From Pseudomonadota bacterium (GTDB lineage: Bacteria > Desulfobacterota > Syntrophobacteria > Syntrophobacterales > Syntrophobacteraceae), in NCBI GenBank assembly GCA_023416335.1, contig JAEZHY010000050.1, positions 1 through 22,162 on the forward strand: DNA of 22,162 bases, read 5' to 3'. The notes under the pieces are model-generated. The model saw only the letters and a program-made list of their open reading frames with translations, was not told the origin of the DNA and ran no database searches. Position numbers and translations under genes: made by a program. Every line of letters starts with the position of its first letter. Position 1 is the first letter of the stretch. Below, one piece after another: positions 14,454 through 21,693 of the stretch.

Positions 14454-14867
14454 ATGACTGAAGATCTGGACCGGAACCTGGAAAATTGGAAACACGAACT
14501 CGAAAAAGCCTGGCAACACATTCCGAAACCTTTCCGGAGCGAGAGAAGCATCCACAGGACACTTCAATGCCATTTATACAGGCTGCTCCAGGAGCAGGGT
14601 TTCAGGACAGTCGCGGATTATATGCCTCCGCGAATAGCAGACAGGCCTGTGGATATCATCGCCGTCAATAATGACAATGAAATAGTCTACGCGATTTCCA
14701 TAGACACACTCGTAACGCTTGCCGCGGTCAAAAGCCTGAACAGCTTTGCCGCCGTCCACAAGATCATCCTCACAACCGGCATGCTCGAAAAAAAGGTCCA
14801 GGAAAGCAGGTTCTTCCTGAATGAGGAGATCAAACACGTGCATCTGAAACCGTTCGAGCATCCTTGA
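14454..14867 (+). CDS. Hypothetical protein, possible inactive PD-(D/E)XK-like fold
   Basis: A 137-residue soluble protein that I do not recognise by name. GGAGG lies 6 bases before the ATG. The region 30-110 follows the layout of small PD-(D/E)XK nuclease-like domains: a helix with ERSIHRTLQCHLYRLLQEQGF, a strand, then PVDIIAVNNDNEIVYAISID, then a helix and KIILTTG. Asp67 would be the first active-site acid, but the usual E-x-K is replaced by Ser82-Ile-Asp84, so catalysis is unlikely if the fold is right. No signal peptide or membrane segment is present. It lies 146 bases after the M24 gene and 111 before the next small gene, so it may be separately transcribed. The fold suggestion is inference from pattern. 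Confidence 0.65.
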   Translation: MTEDLDRNLENWKHELEKAWQHIPKPFRSERSIHRTLQCHLYRLLQEQGFRTVADYMPPRIADRPVDIIAVNNDNEIVYAISIDTLVTLAAVKSLNSFAAVHKIILTTGMLEKKVQESRFFLNEEIKHVHLKPFEHP

Positions 14868-14978
14868 CGGACGTTGTGCAGTCCCGCGCACTCATTCCAT
14901 ATTATCTCTCCCGGTAATGGCTAATCCATTTGAAATGTTTAAATTTTTTGTACGATGCCGTCTACCGGGAGGTGAAGA

Positions 14979-15263
14979 ATGCGTTCAAAAGACACATTTA
15001 AGAAGATGATCGCAAACACGTTGGGAATGTTCAGTTTCCTGATGGAGCGGCTTACAAGTTCAAAAAAGGAGACCAGGACTTTCGGAGGGCACGAGCACCG
15101 CTCATCAGGACCGAAGAAACAGGACCTCGAAAGAGTCACCGATCCAACGGGAGAAGAGTACCTTTGCCCGCTTGGCGCCATTCACGATCGGAATTTCGTC
15201 ACCGAGCGGGAAAAAAGAAATTGTTTCGAATACGACGTCATATCGAGACATCCTACAGAGTAG
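14979..15263 (+). CDS. Hypothetical small protein
   Basis: A 94-residue, highly charged protein of unknown family. It has a strong ribosome site, GGGAGGTGA, 3 bases before the ATG. The N-terminal part (1-30) could form an amphipathic helix, KKMIANTLGMFSFLMERL; the middle is rich in Lys, Arg, Gly and Ser; the C-terminal half, from TDPTGEEYLCPLGAIHDRN, contains two cysteines and looks more ordered. No signal peptide. A possible promoter TTGAAA (14930-14935) and TACGAT (14951-14956) has a 15-base spacer, shorter than ideal. The stop codon lies inside the long hairpin at 15239-15276. The strong ribosome site makes it a likely real gene; no function can be given. Confidence 0.6.
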   Translation: MRSKDTFKKMIANTLGMFSFLMERLTSSKKETRTFGGHEHRSSGPKKQDLERVTDPTGEEYLCPLGAIHDRNFVTEREKRNCFEYDVISRHPTE

Positions 15264-15276
15264 GCGTCTCGATATG
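15239..15276. terminator. Long hairpin at convergent gene ends, likely bidirectional terminator
   Basis: CATATCGAGAC (15239-15249) and GTCTCGATATG (15266-15276) are perfect 11-bp reverse complements. Inside them CCTAC (15252-15256) pairs with GTAGG (15260-15264) around the loop AGA, giving 16 base pairs with a small two-against-one bulge. It covers the stop codon of the small plus-strand gene and ends 20 bases before the end of the minus-strand glycosyltransferase. No T-run flanks it on either strand, so it may act through structure or with Rho. Confidence 0.55.
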
Positions 15277-15296
15277 GATTTCCGGATTGGGCTGCT

Positions 15297-16295
15297 TTAC
15301 TCCAAACGACAGACCTTCCTTACGGAGTAAATCTTTTTATCCTGCGATTCAAAGTAGATCCGTATGAGAACTTCACTCAGCAGACCGACGGCAAGGAACT
15401 GTATTCCCGTAATCATCAGAACGGATGCCAGCAGCGCCAGCGGTCCATGCGCCTGGAAGATATCGACTCCCATCAGAAACTTCCGATATACCAGGAACAG
15501 GCCGATCAGGGCCGAAAGTCCCGAAAAACCGAGGAACAGCTTCCCGAAGAAGTGCAGCGGACGAGTCATGTAGCGCCGCAGGAATCCCACCGTCAGCAGG
15601 TCGAAAGCGACCCGGAAAGTCCTGCCCAGTCCATAATGGGATTTCCCGGTATTTCTTCCCATGTCCTTTATCGGGATTTCAACGATGCGAGCCCCGTTGA
15701 GCCCGATCAGCGCTGGAACGAAACGGTGAAGATCTCCGTAAAGGTGCAGATCGGCAAGTATTTCCTTCCTGTACGCCTTGAAGGTCGTCCCGAAATCATG
15801 CACGTTTACACCGGATACTTTCGCGATAAGCCAATTGGCGATCCGGGAGGGAAACGTCCGTGTCAGGAACGCATCTGAGCGTGCCGTCCTCCAACCGGAG
15901 ACCATATCGTAGCCTTCTTCTATTTTGCTGATGAAATCCGGAATCTCTTCGGGAGCATGCTGCAGGTCCCCGTCAAGAGAGACGATAAGTTCTCCCCGGG
16001 CATGATGGAATCCCGCCATCAGGGCCGGAGTTTGGCCGTAGTTCCTCCGAAGATGTACGACGGTCACCCTGGGGTCCCGCTTGTAGAGTGAATCGAGGAT
16101 CCGAGGGGTTTCATCGGTGCTTCCGTCGTTCACCAACACCAGCTCCCACGAACGCCCGAGGTCCTCCATTACGGTTCGCACCCGATCATACAGTTCATCG
16201 AGAGTGGTTGCTTCATTATGAAGCGGTATTACCACGGATATTATGGGATTCTTGTCCTGTCGTATGCCCCTATCCAATACGGCCAGATCGCTCAC
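15297..16295 (-). CDS. GT2 glycosyltransferase, polyprenyl-phosphate sugar synthase type (ArnC/GtrB/DPM-like)
   Basis: A 332-residue enzyme with a GT-A domain of the dolichol-phosphate-mannose-synthase type followed by two membrane helices (about 253-271 and 284-311). Motifs: nucleotide-binding SVVIPLHNE near 20-28, VNDGS at 55-59, catalytic DGD at 108-110 followed by LQHAPEEIP, DFGTTFKAYR at 167-176, and RFVPAL at 191-196. Such proteins transfer a sugar from a nucleotide donor to undecaprenyl phosphate on the cytoplasmic face (ArnC, GtrB, FlmF2). The start is GTG at 16295, overlapping the stop of the upstream deacetylase gene by four bases (GTGA), so the two are translationally coupled. The deacetylase partner suggests that the transferred sugar is an N-acetylhexosamine. 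The end lies close to a strong hairpin shared with the convergent small gene. Confidence 0.9.
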   Translation of the reverse strand: MSDLAVLDRGIRQDKNPIISVVIPLHNEATTLDELYDRVRTVMEDLGRSWELVLVNDGSTDETPRILDSLYKRDPRVTVVHLRRNYGQTPALMAGFHHARGELIVSLDGDLQHAPEEIPDFISKIEEGYDMVSGWRTARSDAFLTRTFPSRIANWLIAKVSGVNVHDFGTTFKAYRKEILADLHLYGDLHRFVPALIGLNGARIVEIPIKDMGRNTGKSHYGLGRTFRVAFDLLTVGFLRRYMTRPLHFFGKLFLGFSGLSALIGLFLVYRKFLMGVDIFQAHGPLALLASVLMITGIQFLAVGLLSEVLIRIYFESQDKKIYSVRKVCRLE

Positions 16296-17179
16296 TGATT
16301 TACCTCTCCAAAATGGCTGAGAATAATCCGGTTTCGAACCAGAATATCTTTCACGTTTTCTGAGACCAGAAGCTTTCTTTCCATGTCGCGTGATTCCAAA
16401 AGCCGCGTATTTACGCTCATCAAATCCTCATCGACATAACCCGGATGAGTCATCAGTTCGGAGACTCCAGGCTTCAGCTTCCGGCAAATAATCCTGAATG
16501 CTTCTTCATTCATCAAACCCGTCGCTGCAATTCCGAAAAAGAGGTCGGGAGTTCTGATCCCGGACCTCCAGACCCGTGACCGGAAAAACGGATAAACGGA
16601 CCTGCTTGCGGCGGCGACTCCAAACTGCTTCAAGAATATACTTTTCTTATCCTTTTCGATACCTGAAATAAAGCTCAATGCACTCTGGTTTTCGAAAGGA
16701 GTTCGTATCCACTTTACGGAATAGCGCCGCGCAATTTCGATAACCGCGTCCAGGACGGCCGGTATGAGATGCACGTGTTTGTGACAGTCGAAATGAGTTG
16801 GTACTATCCCCGAATCGAACACCTTTTCGGCCTGGGCGAAAAGCTCTTTCCTGATTTCGTTTTGAATGTTTTTTCTTCCAGTCAGCATTCGCTTTATAAG
16901 CAAACCGAGGCCGGCAGGCAGGCATCCTTCCCCCCCAAGGAGTTCAGGAATGCTCTCCGGTGCCGATAACGGGGGCAGACCGGTCAGCACGAAATGGATG
17001 CCGACCCCCAGGTTCGGATGTTTTTTTGCAGCTGCAACGGCATCATCGAATGCTTCCCCGTTAGCCATAAGAGTTGCACTCCGAAGTACACCGCATTCGA
17101 GACAATCCGCAATAGCAAGATTGACGCCCCGAGTCAGTCCGAAATCATCGGCGTTTATGATTAGCCTGCGTTCTTTCAT
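16292..17179 (-). CDS. ChbG/HpnK-family (YdjC) sugar N-deacetylase, HpnK- or NaxD-like
   Basis: A 295-residue soluble deacetylase of the YdjC/ChbG/HpnK family. Visible motifs: NADDFG with Asp11-Asp12, GIHF with His62, the histidine cluster THFDCHKHVH (129-137), IRTPFE, IRTPD (208-212) and ELMTHPG with His245; Asp and His residues of these motifs bind the metal in known members. ATG 17179 was chosen because it gives the family's usual N-terminus (MK.RRLIINADDFG) and has AGGAAG just before it; ATG 17215 would add 12 residues and has no ribosome site. HpnK removes acetyl from glucosaminyl hopanoid made by HpnI, whereas NaxD does so on undecaprenyl-phosphate-GalNAc made by an ArnC-like enzyme. 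The HpnI-type gene in the window favours the first, the overlapping GT2 gene the second. Confidence 0.85.
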   Translation of the reverse strand: MKERRLIINADDFGLTRGVNLAIADCLECGVLRSATLMANGEAFDDAVAAAKKHPNLGVGIHFVLTGLPPLSAPESIPELLGGEGCLPAGLGLLIKRMLTGRKNIQNEIRKELFAQAEKVFDSGIVPTHFDCHKHVHLIPAVLDAVIEIARRYSVKWIRTPFENQSALSFISGIEKDKKSIFLKQFGVAAASRSVYPFFRSRVWRSGIRTPDLFFGIAATGLMNEEAFRIICRKLKPGVSELMTHPGYVDEDLMSVNTRLLESRDMERKLLVSENVKDILVRNRIILSHFGEVNQ

Positions 17180-17238
17180 TTCTTCCTGCACCGGATATTT
17201 CTGAAATTCGCACATTCTTAGAAAAACACGGACGACGC

Positions 17239-17267
17239 TCGCTACCAGAGATGGTTCGGAATGTCAA
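17239..17267 (-). promoter_or_regulatory. Candidate promoter of the deacetylase-GT2 pair
   Basis: On the minus strand a perfect -35 hexamer TTGACA (17267-17262) is followed after 17 bases by TAGCGA (17244-17239), a poor -10. It lies about 60 bases upstream of the chosen ATG at 17179. The good -35 and correct spacing are the only support. Confidence 0.3.
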
Positions 17268-17390
17268 GTTCTTACCCTTCCCGCGCACAATAATATTGAT
17301 ACCATTGGATTGATGATTATGATGCACCAGTCGCTTCCGCATTAAAGAATTTTCCCTTTTAGCCGAACTAGTTCACGGGTGCTTTATTGC

Positions 17391-17419
17391 TTTCAATCCG
17401 GGGGCAGGTACTGTATAAA
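17391..17419 (+). promoter_or_regulatory. Candidate promoter of the tolC-hpnN-hpnM-like unit
   Basis: TTTCAA (17391-17396) and TATAAA (17414-17419) are 17 bases apart and 46 bases before the ATG at 17466. The -10 is good, the -35 matches the consensus at three of six positions. Assigned by eye. Confidence 0.35.
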
Positions 17420-17465
17420 AATCTCCCGGAATCCGGTTATTAATTCTTTCAAGGAAGGTTGCGCG

Positions 17466-18857
17466 ATGCGAAGAAGCTTCACACCCGACAACTGCCTCAA
17501 GATGGTCATGCTTTCTTTCCTGTGCCTTCTTTTAAACGGCACTCCGGCGATTGCCGCGGAGCAGAAGGTGTACAAGCTGGATCAACTCATCCAGATGGCG
17601 CTTGAGACCAGTTCGGAACTGAAGATGGCGGACCAGGAAATTCTGTCGGCGAAGACCGATTTTAAAATGGCAAAAGCCGGTATGCTGCCGCAACTGGACG
17701 TTAGAGCCATGACCGGTCCGGTGAACGACGCGCGGACACCGACAGTCCAGGTCGATCCCACCACTATGGTTGGGAGACTGGTTTCTCATGATGAAGATGA
17801 CGTGGGAATATTCGGCAGGCTCGACTTTACGATAACTCAGCCGCTTTACACATTCGGCAAGATATCCAACCGCAAAGACGCAGCAGAACTGGGAGTCGAA
17901 GCACAGAGGGCCGCCAGAGAATCGAAAAGAAACGAAGTCATTCTGAACGTCAAGGAACTCTATTACGCCTACCTGGTTGCAGCTCAGGGGAAACAAGCAG
18001 CGGGCGAAACTGACGAATTCATCGAAGATGCAAGGAAGCGCATAAAGAACCTTATCGAGTTGAAGGCGCAGAATGCCGAACCGAGCGATCTGTACCGGCT
18101 CGATGCTTTTGCCGCAGAGGTCAAGAGTTTCGCCGCCAAGGCCGATTCCGGCGCTCGGATGGCTTACGCCGCCCTGAAGCGGGCGATTGGAGTCCCACAG
18201 ACCGTAGAATTCCGCCTTGATATTTCGGAGCTGCCGAAGAAACCCGTAATACTGGCTCCCGAAGGCGAGTACGTACAACAGGCCATGGAACAACGTCCGG
18301 AATTCACCCAGGTTAAGAAGGGCGTTGACGCCAGAAGAAAGCTCGTGGAAGCCGCAAAAGCCGACCTCTACCCCTCATTTTTTGCGGCTGCCGTTGGATC
18401 CGTTGCCGGAGCACCCGACCGCCAGAATTTCGATAATTCCTATTTTCCTGATGATTTTAACCACGCGTACGCGGGATTCGTTGCGGGCGCTGAATGGCAT
18501 TTCGATTTTGGAATCGGAAAGGGGAAATTGGACAAAGCCAGAGTCGAATATGAAAAGACGCGCCTGGCTCAGGAACTTGCTGAAAAGAGCATCCCCCTCG
18601 AAGTAATGAAATATTACAACGACGCCCTGGAATCACAGAAGGGCTTCACCGCCTACGAACAGGCCGCGATCGCTTCAAGAAGGTGGATAATTACTGCTTT
18701 CTCGAATTTTGACGTCGGGGTCGGCACGGCCCGAGATATCTTCGATGCCATAGATCGCTACGGCAAGAACCAGGGCGAATACCTTCGCGCTCTCTACAAC
18801 TACCACGTCGCGATTGCCAGATTGAACTATGCAATCGGTCTGAAAACGGATATATAA
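17466..18857 (+). CDS. TolC-family outer-membrane protein
   Basis: A 463-residue exported outer-membrane factor. The signal peptide core is MVMLSFLCLLLNG, with likely cleavage at PAIAA before EQKVYKLDQL. Two OEP halves follow (about 35-240 and 265-460), with LIQMALETSSELKMADQEI as the first helix, FTITQPLYTFGKISN as a beta/helix turn, and long Ala/Glu/Lys-rich helices. ATG 17466 is chosen because AAGGAAGG lies 7 bases before it and the signal peptide starts there; the open frame from 17379 adds 29 residues without meaning. It is followed after 52 bases by the HpnN-like transporter on the same strand, so it may be the outer-membrane exit for that system. A TolC partner is not an established part of known HpnN systems, so the link rests on gene order. 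Confidence 0.9.
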   Translation: MRRSFTPDNCLKMVMLSFLCLLLNGTPAIAAEQKVYKLDQLIQMALETSSELKMADQEILSAKTDFKMAKAGMLPQLDVRAMTGPVNDARTPTVQVDPTTMVGRLVSHDEDDVGIFGRLDFTITQPLYTFGKISNRKDAAELGVEAQRAARESKRNEVILNVKELYYAYLVAAQGKQAAGETDEFIEDARKRIKNLIELKAQNAEPSDLYRLDAFAAEVKSFAAKADSGARMAYAALKRAIGVPQTVEFRLDISELPKKPVILAPEGEYVQQAMEQRPEFTQVKKGVDARRKLVEAAKADLYPSFFAAAVGSVAGAPDRQNFDNSYFPDDFNHAYAGFVAGAEWHFDFGIGKGKLDKARVEYEKTRLAQELAEKSIPLEVMKYYNDALESQKGFTAYEQAAIASRRWIITAFSNFDVGVGTARDIFDAIDRYGKNQGEYLRALYNYHVAIARLNYAIGLKTDI

Positions 18858-18909
18858 ATGGGATAAGTACTTAATATACTTGTGCCTTGCCCGGCAACCA
18901 GGACAGCAG

Positions 18910-21690
18910 GTGAACATTCCAGCCACGTTCTTGCAAAAATTGATGGCCTGGGTTTTCCCCAGGCCACGTTTTGTTCTGGGGGTTGCACTTCTCACCGTAA
19001 TAGCTTCTCTCGCACTTGCCTCACTACGCATCGAAATCCAGACCGATCAACTTGAACTGATCTCCACACGTCACCCGCTCATTGCCCTTTCCAACAAGCT
19101 CGAACCCTTTAACTTCAGCGGGAGAACCACTTTTGCCGTTGTGGTTCGCGCTTCCAGACCGGAGCGCGCAATCGAGTTCATGAAAGCGCTTGTGGATAGA
19201 ATTCATGGAGATCCCGAGCACTTTCAGGACGTCTTTTACAGAATCGATCCGGAACAATTCAAAAAATGGGTGCTCTATTACCTCGATCGGGAGGAACTGG
19301 TCAAGATCCAGCAGAGGATCGAACAGAACACGGATATGGTCCAAAAGCTGGCCCAGGATCCCGACCTGCTCAATTTTTTCACCCTTGTGAACCGGGAAAT
19401 GTCCTCCCGGATGGTCGGAGAGTTCTTCACGGGCTTTCTTGATGATGACGCTTCATCCAACGATACCGCTAAAGATACTGAGCCCATGGACCTCGAATTC
19501 CTGATCAAGGTTCTTGACGGCCTTTCGCAACACCTCTCGGGAACTCCCATGTACATTTCACCATGGTCCGCCTTCTTTAAGAGCGGTGCTTGGGACCTCG
19601 AAAAAGAAGGATACTTATGGGAAGGCGGGAAGAAATTTCTCATTGCGGCGGTGATGCCCAGCAAGATCAAAGACGGCGTCAGCATCACGCAGCGCTCCCT
19701 CGATAAGCTGCGAGCATATATCCGCGAACTGCGGACTACTTCTTTTTCTGATGTGGAGGCCGGGGTCACGGGGCAGGAAGCCCTGAACAACGATGAAATG
19801 AACACGGCCATGAACGATATGACTCTTGCTACATGGCTCTCGCTCCTGGGAGTAATGCTCCTTCTTGTCTTTTTTCTCAGAGGCTTTCGCCATCCCATCA
19901 TCATAACCGTCTCCCTGGCAGTGGGTCTGGCCTGGACTTTTGGCTGGACCGCAATCTTCATCGGACATTTGAATATCCTTTCGATCGTATTTGCCCCCAT
20001 GCTTTGCGGCCTCGGCGTAGATTACGGAATTCACTGGTTTGCACGCTTCGAGGAAGAAAGAGACCTCAATACAGGAAACACCTCCGCCGTCATCGAGCGG
20101 GTCATGGAGCGCTCCGGCCCCGGCATTATGATTGCCGGCCTGAGCACGGCATTTTCCTTCCTGCCGTTCATTCTGACGGGCTTTCGCGGGTTAATGGAAC
20201 TGGGAATGATAACCGGAATGGGAATACTCTTCACTCTCCTGGCCGACTTCACCGTCCTTCCGTCGTTGAGCCGTTTCTTTGCATCGGGCAAACCTCGCAA
20301 AGTCGCCAACGGAGGAGACAACAGGTACATGCTCCGGTTGGGCAAACCGGGAGTGGCCGCAATACTTGCGATAACCGTGATATTGTGTGGAGTCGGTCTT
20401 TACGGCGCCTCACGCGTGCAATTCGATCTCAATCCGCTGGCTCTCCAGTCCAAAGATGCAGAAGCCGTCTACTGGGAGAAAGTGCTGGTGGAGAACTCCG
20501 AGCACTCCGTCCTGTCAGCCGCCTCATTCAGCGATTCTCCGGAACAAACCATCTCCGATTCGGCCAAATTCAAAGCGCTGCCCAGTGTGCTGGACGTGGA
20601 CAACATCTTCACTCTGTTGCCCGAAGATCAGGAGTCGAAGGTCCCGGTTCTCAGGTCCATTCTGGCAGCAGTCCCCGATCTGCGGCTTTCACTTCCCGGT
20701 TCTGCCCACGCCGCCAACCACGCAAGTACGGACACGAAAACCGATCCGGCCCTCCATTCGCGAAATCAGTCCGATCTCATCGACATCCTCCAGAGGCTGC
20801 GATTCAAGATGCAGGATGATCAGGCTGAAAAGTGGGGAGCTTCCAGGCCGATGGTCGAACAAATGGTCAAGGTGAGACAGTCCGTATCGGAAATAGTTCA
20901 GCTTCTTCAGTCCTCTCCGGATGCAGTCTTGAAGCTTTCAGATTACAGTCATCGCTTCCGCAACGATATCATCGACAAGTGGACTCTGCTCAGGGAAAGC
21001 TCGTCAGCCCCGCCAATGCGGGTGGAGGACATACCTCCGGCATTGAAGGACCAGTTCCTGCAGGGAAACCAGTACCTCATCCGCATCTACCCGAAAGAAT
21101 CCATCTGGGAAGAGGGCGCTCTGACGCGCTTTGTCAGCGATCTGCATTCGGTAGACCCCAATATAGTCGGCGATCCGGTTTCGCTGTTCGTCTTCTCATC
21201 AGCCTTTAAGAGAGCGTCAATTGCGGCCACAGTCTATGCCCTTATCGCTATTTCCATTCTTCTTACATTTACTTTCCGCAGCTTGAGGCTTATGCTTATA
21301 GTCTTAATCTCGCTGGCAGCAGGAACCATCTGGACAGTGGGGATTATGGGTGCCGCCGGCTTTGATTTCAACCTTGCCAATAGTATCTTTATGCCGCTCG
21401 TCGTCGGAGCGGGAGTCGAATACGGAGTGATCATACTCCACAGGTGGAGAGAGGGACGGGTCGGCTACGGCCGCCTTCCTTACAGCACGGGCAAGGGAGT
21501 CATCCTCGCGGCATTGACCACGACGGTTGGATTCGGCACCCTGATGATTTCGCACCACAGGGGCATATTCAGTCTGGGTTTCGTTGCATGGGTTGGAAGC
21601 ATCTGCGTTTTGCTTTCGGCGTTGCTCGTCCTCCCTGCAATTCTGTCATGCATAAAGGCCCCACCACCCGCAGTTGATAAGGAGATTTAG
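18910..21690 (+). CDS. HpnN-like MMPL/RND-superfamily lipid transporter
   Basis: A 926-residue inner-membrane transporter with the RND layout: helix 1 (about 21-39), a large periplasmic domain (40-305), five helices (about 308-457), helix 7 (about 482-500), a second periplasmic domain (500-768), and five more helices (about 772-914). Helix 4 carries GLGVDYGIHW (367-376, Asp371) and helix 10 carries GAGVEYGVII (833-842, Glu837), the proton-relay positions. Periplasmic motifs such as FQDVFYRIDPEQF and LAQDPDLLNFFTLV fit the HpnN group, which moves hopanoids to the outer membrane. GTG 18910 was chosen because AGGA lies 7 bases before it; a TTG at 18880 would add 10 residues and has no ribosome site. 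An MlaC/HpnM-like gene follows after 3 bases. It may carry another lipid. Confidence 0.85.
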   Translation: MNIPATFLQKLMAWVFPRPRFVLGVALLTVIASLALASLRIEIQTDQLELISTRHPLIALSNKLEPFNFSGRTTFAVVVRASRPERAIEFMKALVDRIHGDPEHFQDVFYRIDPEQFKKWVLYYLDREELVKIQQRIEQNTDMVQKLAQDPDLLNFFTLVNREMSSRMVGEFFTGFLDDDASSNDTAKDTEPMDLEFLIKVLDGLSQHLSGTPMYISPWSAFFKSGAWDLEKEGYLWEGGKKFLIAAVMPSKIKDGVSITQRSLDKLRAYIRELRTTSFSDVEAGVTGQEALNNDEMNTAMNDMTLATWLSLLGVMLLLVFFLRGFRHPIIITVSLAVGLAWTFGWTAIFIGHLNILSIVFAPMLCGLGVDYGIHWFARFEEERDLNTGNTSAVIERVMERSGPGIMIAGLSTAFSFLPFILTGFRGLMELGMITGMGILFTLLADFTVLPSLSRFFASGKPRKVANGGDNRYMLRLGKPGVAAILAITVILCGVGLYGASRVQFDLNPLALQSKDAEAVYWEKVLVENSEHSVLSAASFSDSPEQTISDSAKFKALPSVLDVDNIFTLLPEDQESKVPVLRSILAAVPDLRLSLPGSAHAANHASTDTKTDPALHSRNQSDLIDILQRLRFKMQDDQAEKWGASRPMVEQMVKVRQSVSEIVQLLQSSPDAVLKLSDYSHRFRNDIIDKWTLLRESSSAPPMRVEDIPPALKDQFLQGNQYLIRIYPKESIWEEGALTRFVSDLHSVDPNIVGDPVSLFVFSSAFKRASIAATVYALIAISILLTFTFRSLRLMLIVLISLAAGTIWTVGIMGAAGFDFNLANSIFMPLVVGAGVEYGVIILHRWREGRVGYGRLPYSTGKGVILAALTTTVGFGTLMISHHRGIFSLGFVAWVGSICVLLSALLVLPAILSCIKAPPPAVDKEI

Positions 21691-21693
21691 GAT

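Larger units (their letters stand above)
17180..17465. other. Divergent intergenic region
   Basis: About 286 bases between the minus-strand deacetylase and the plus-strand TolC-like gene. No credible gene is seen. It should contain promoters for both directions; the best candidates are listed separately. An AT-rich stretch around 17289-17335 (AATAATATTGAT, GATGATTATGATG) could hold an operator, but no clear palindrome is visible. Confidence 0.5.
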
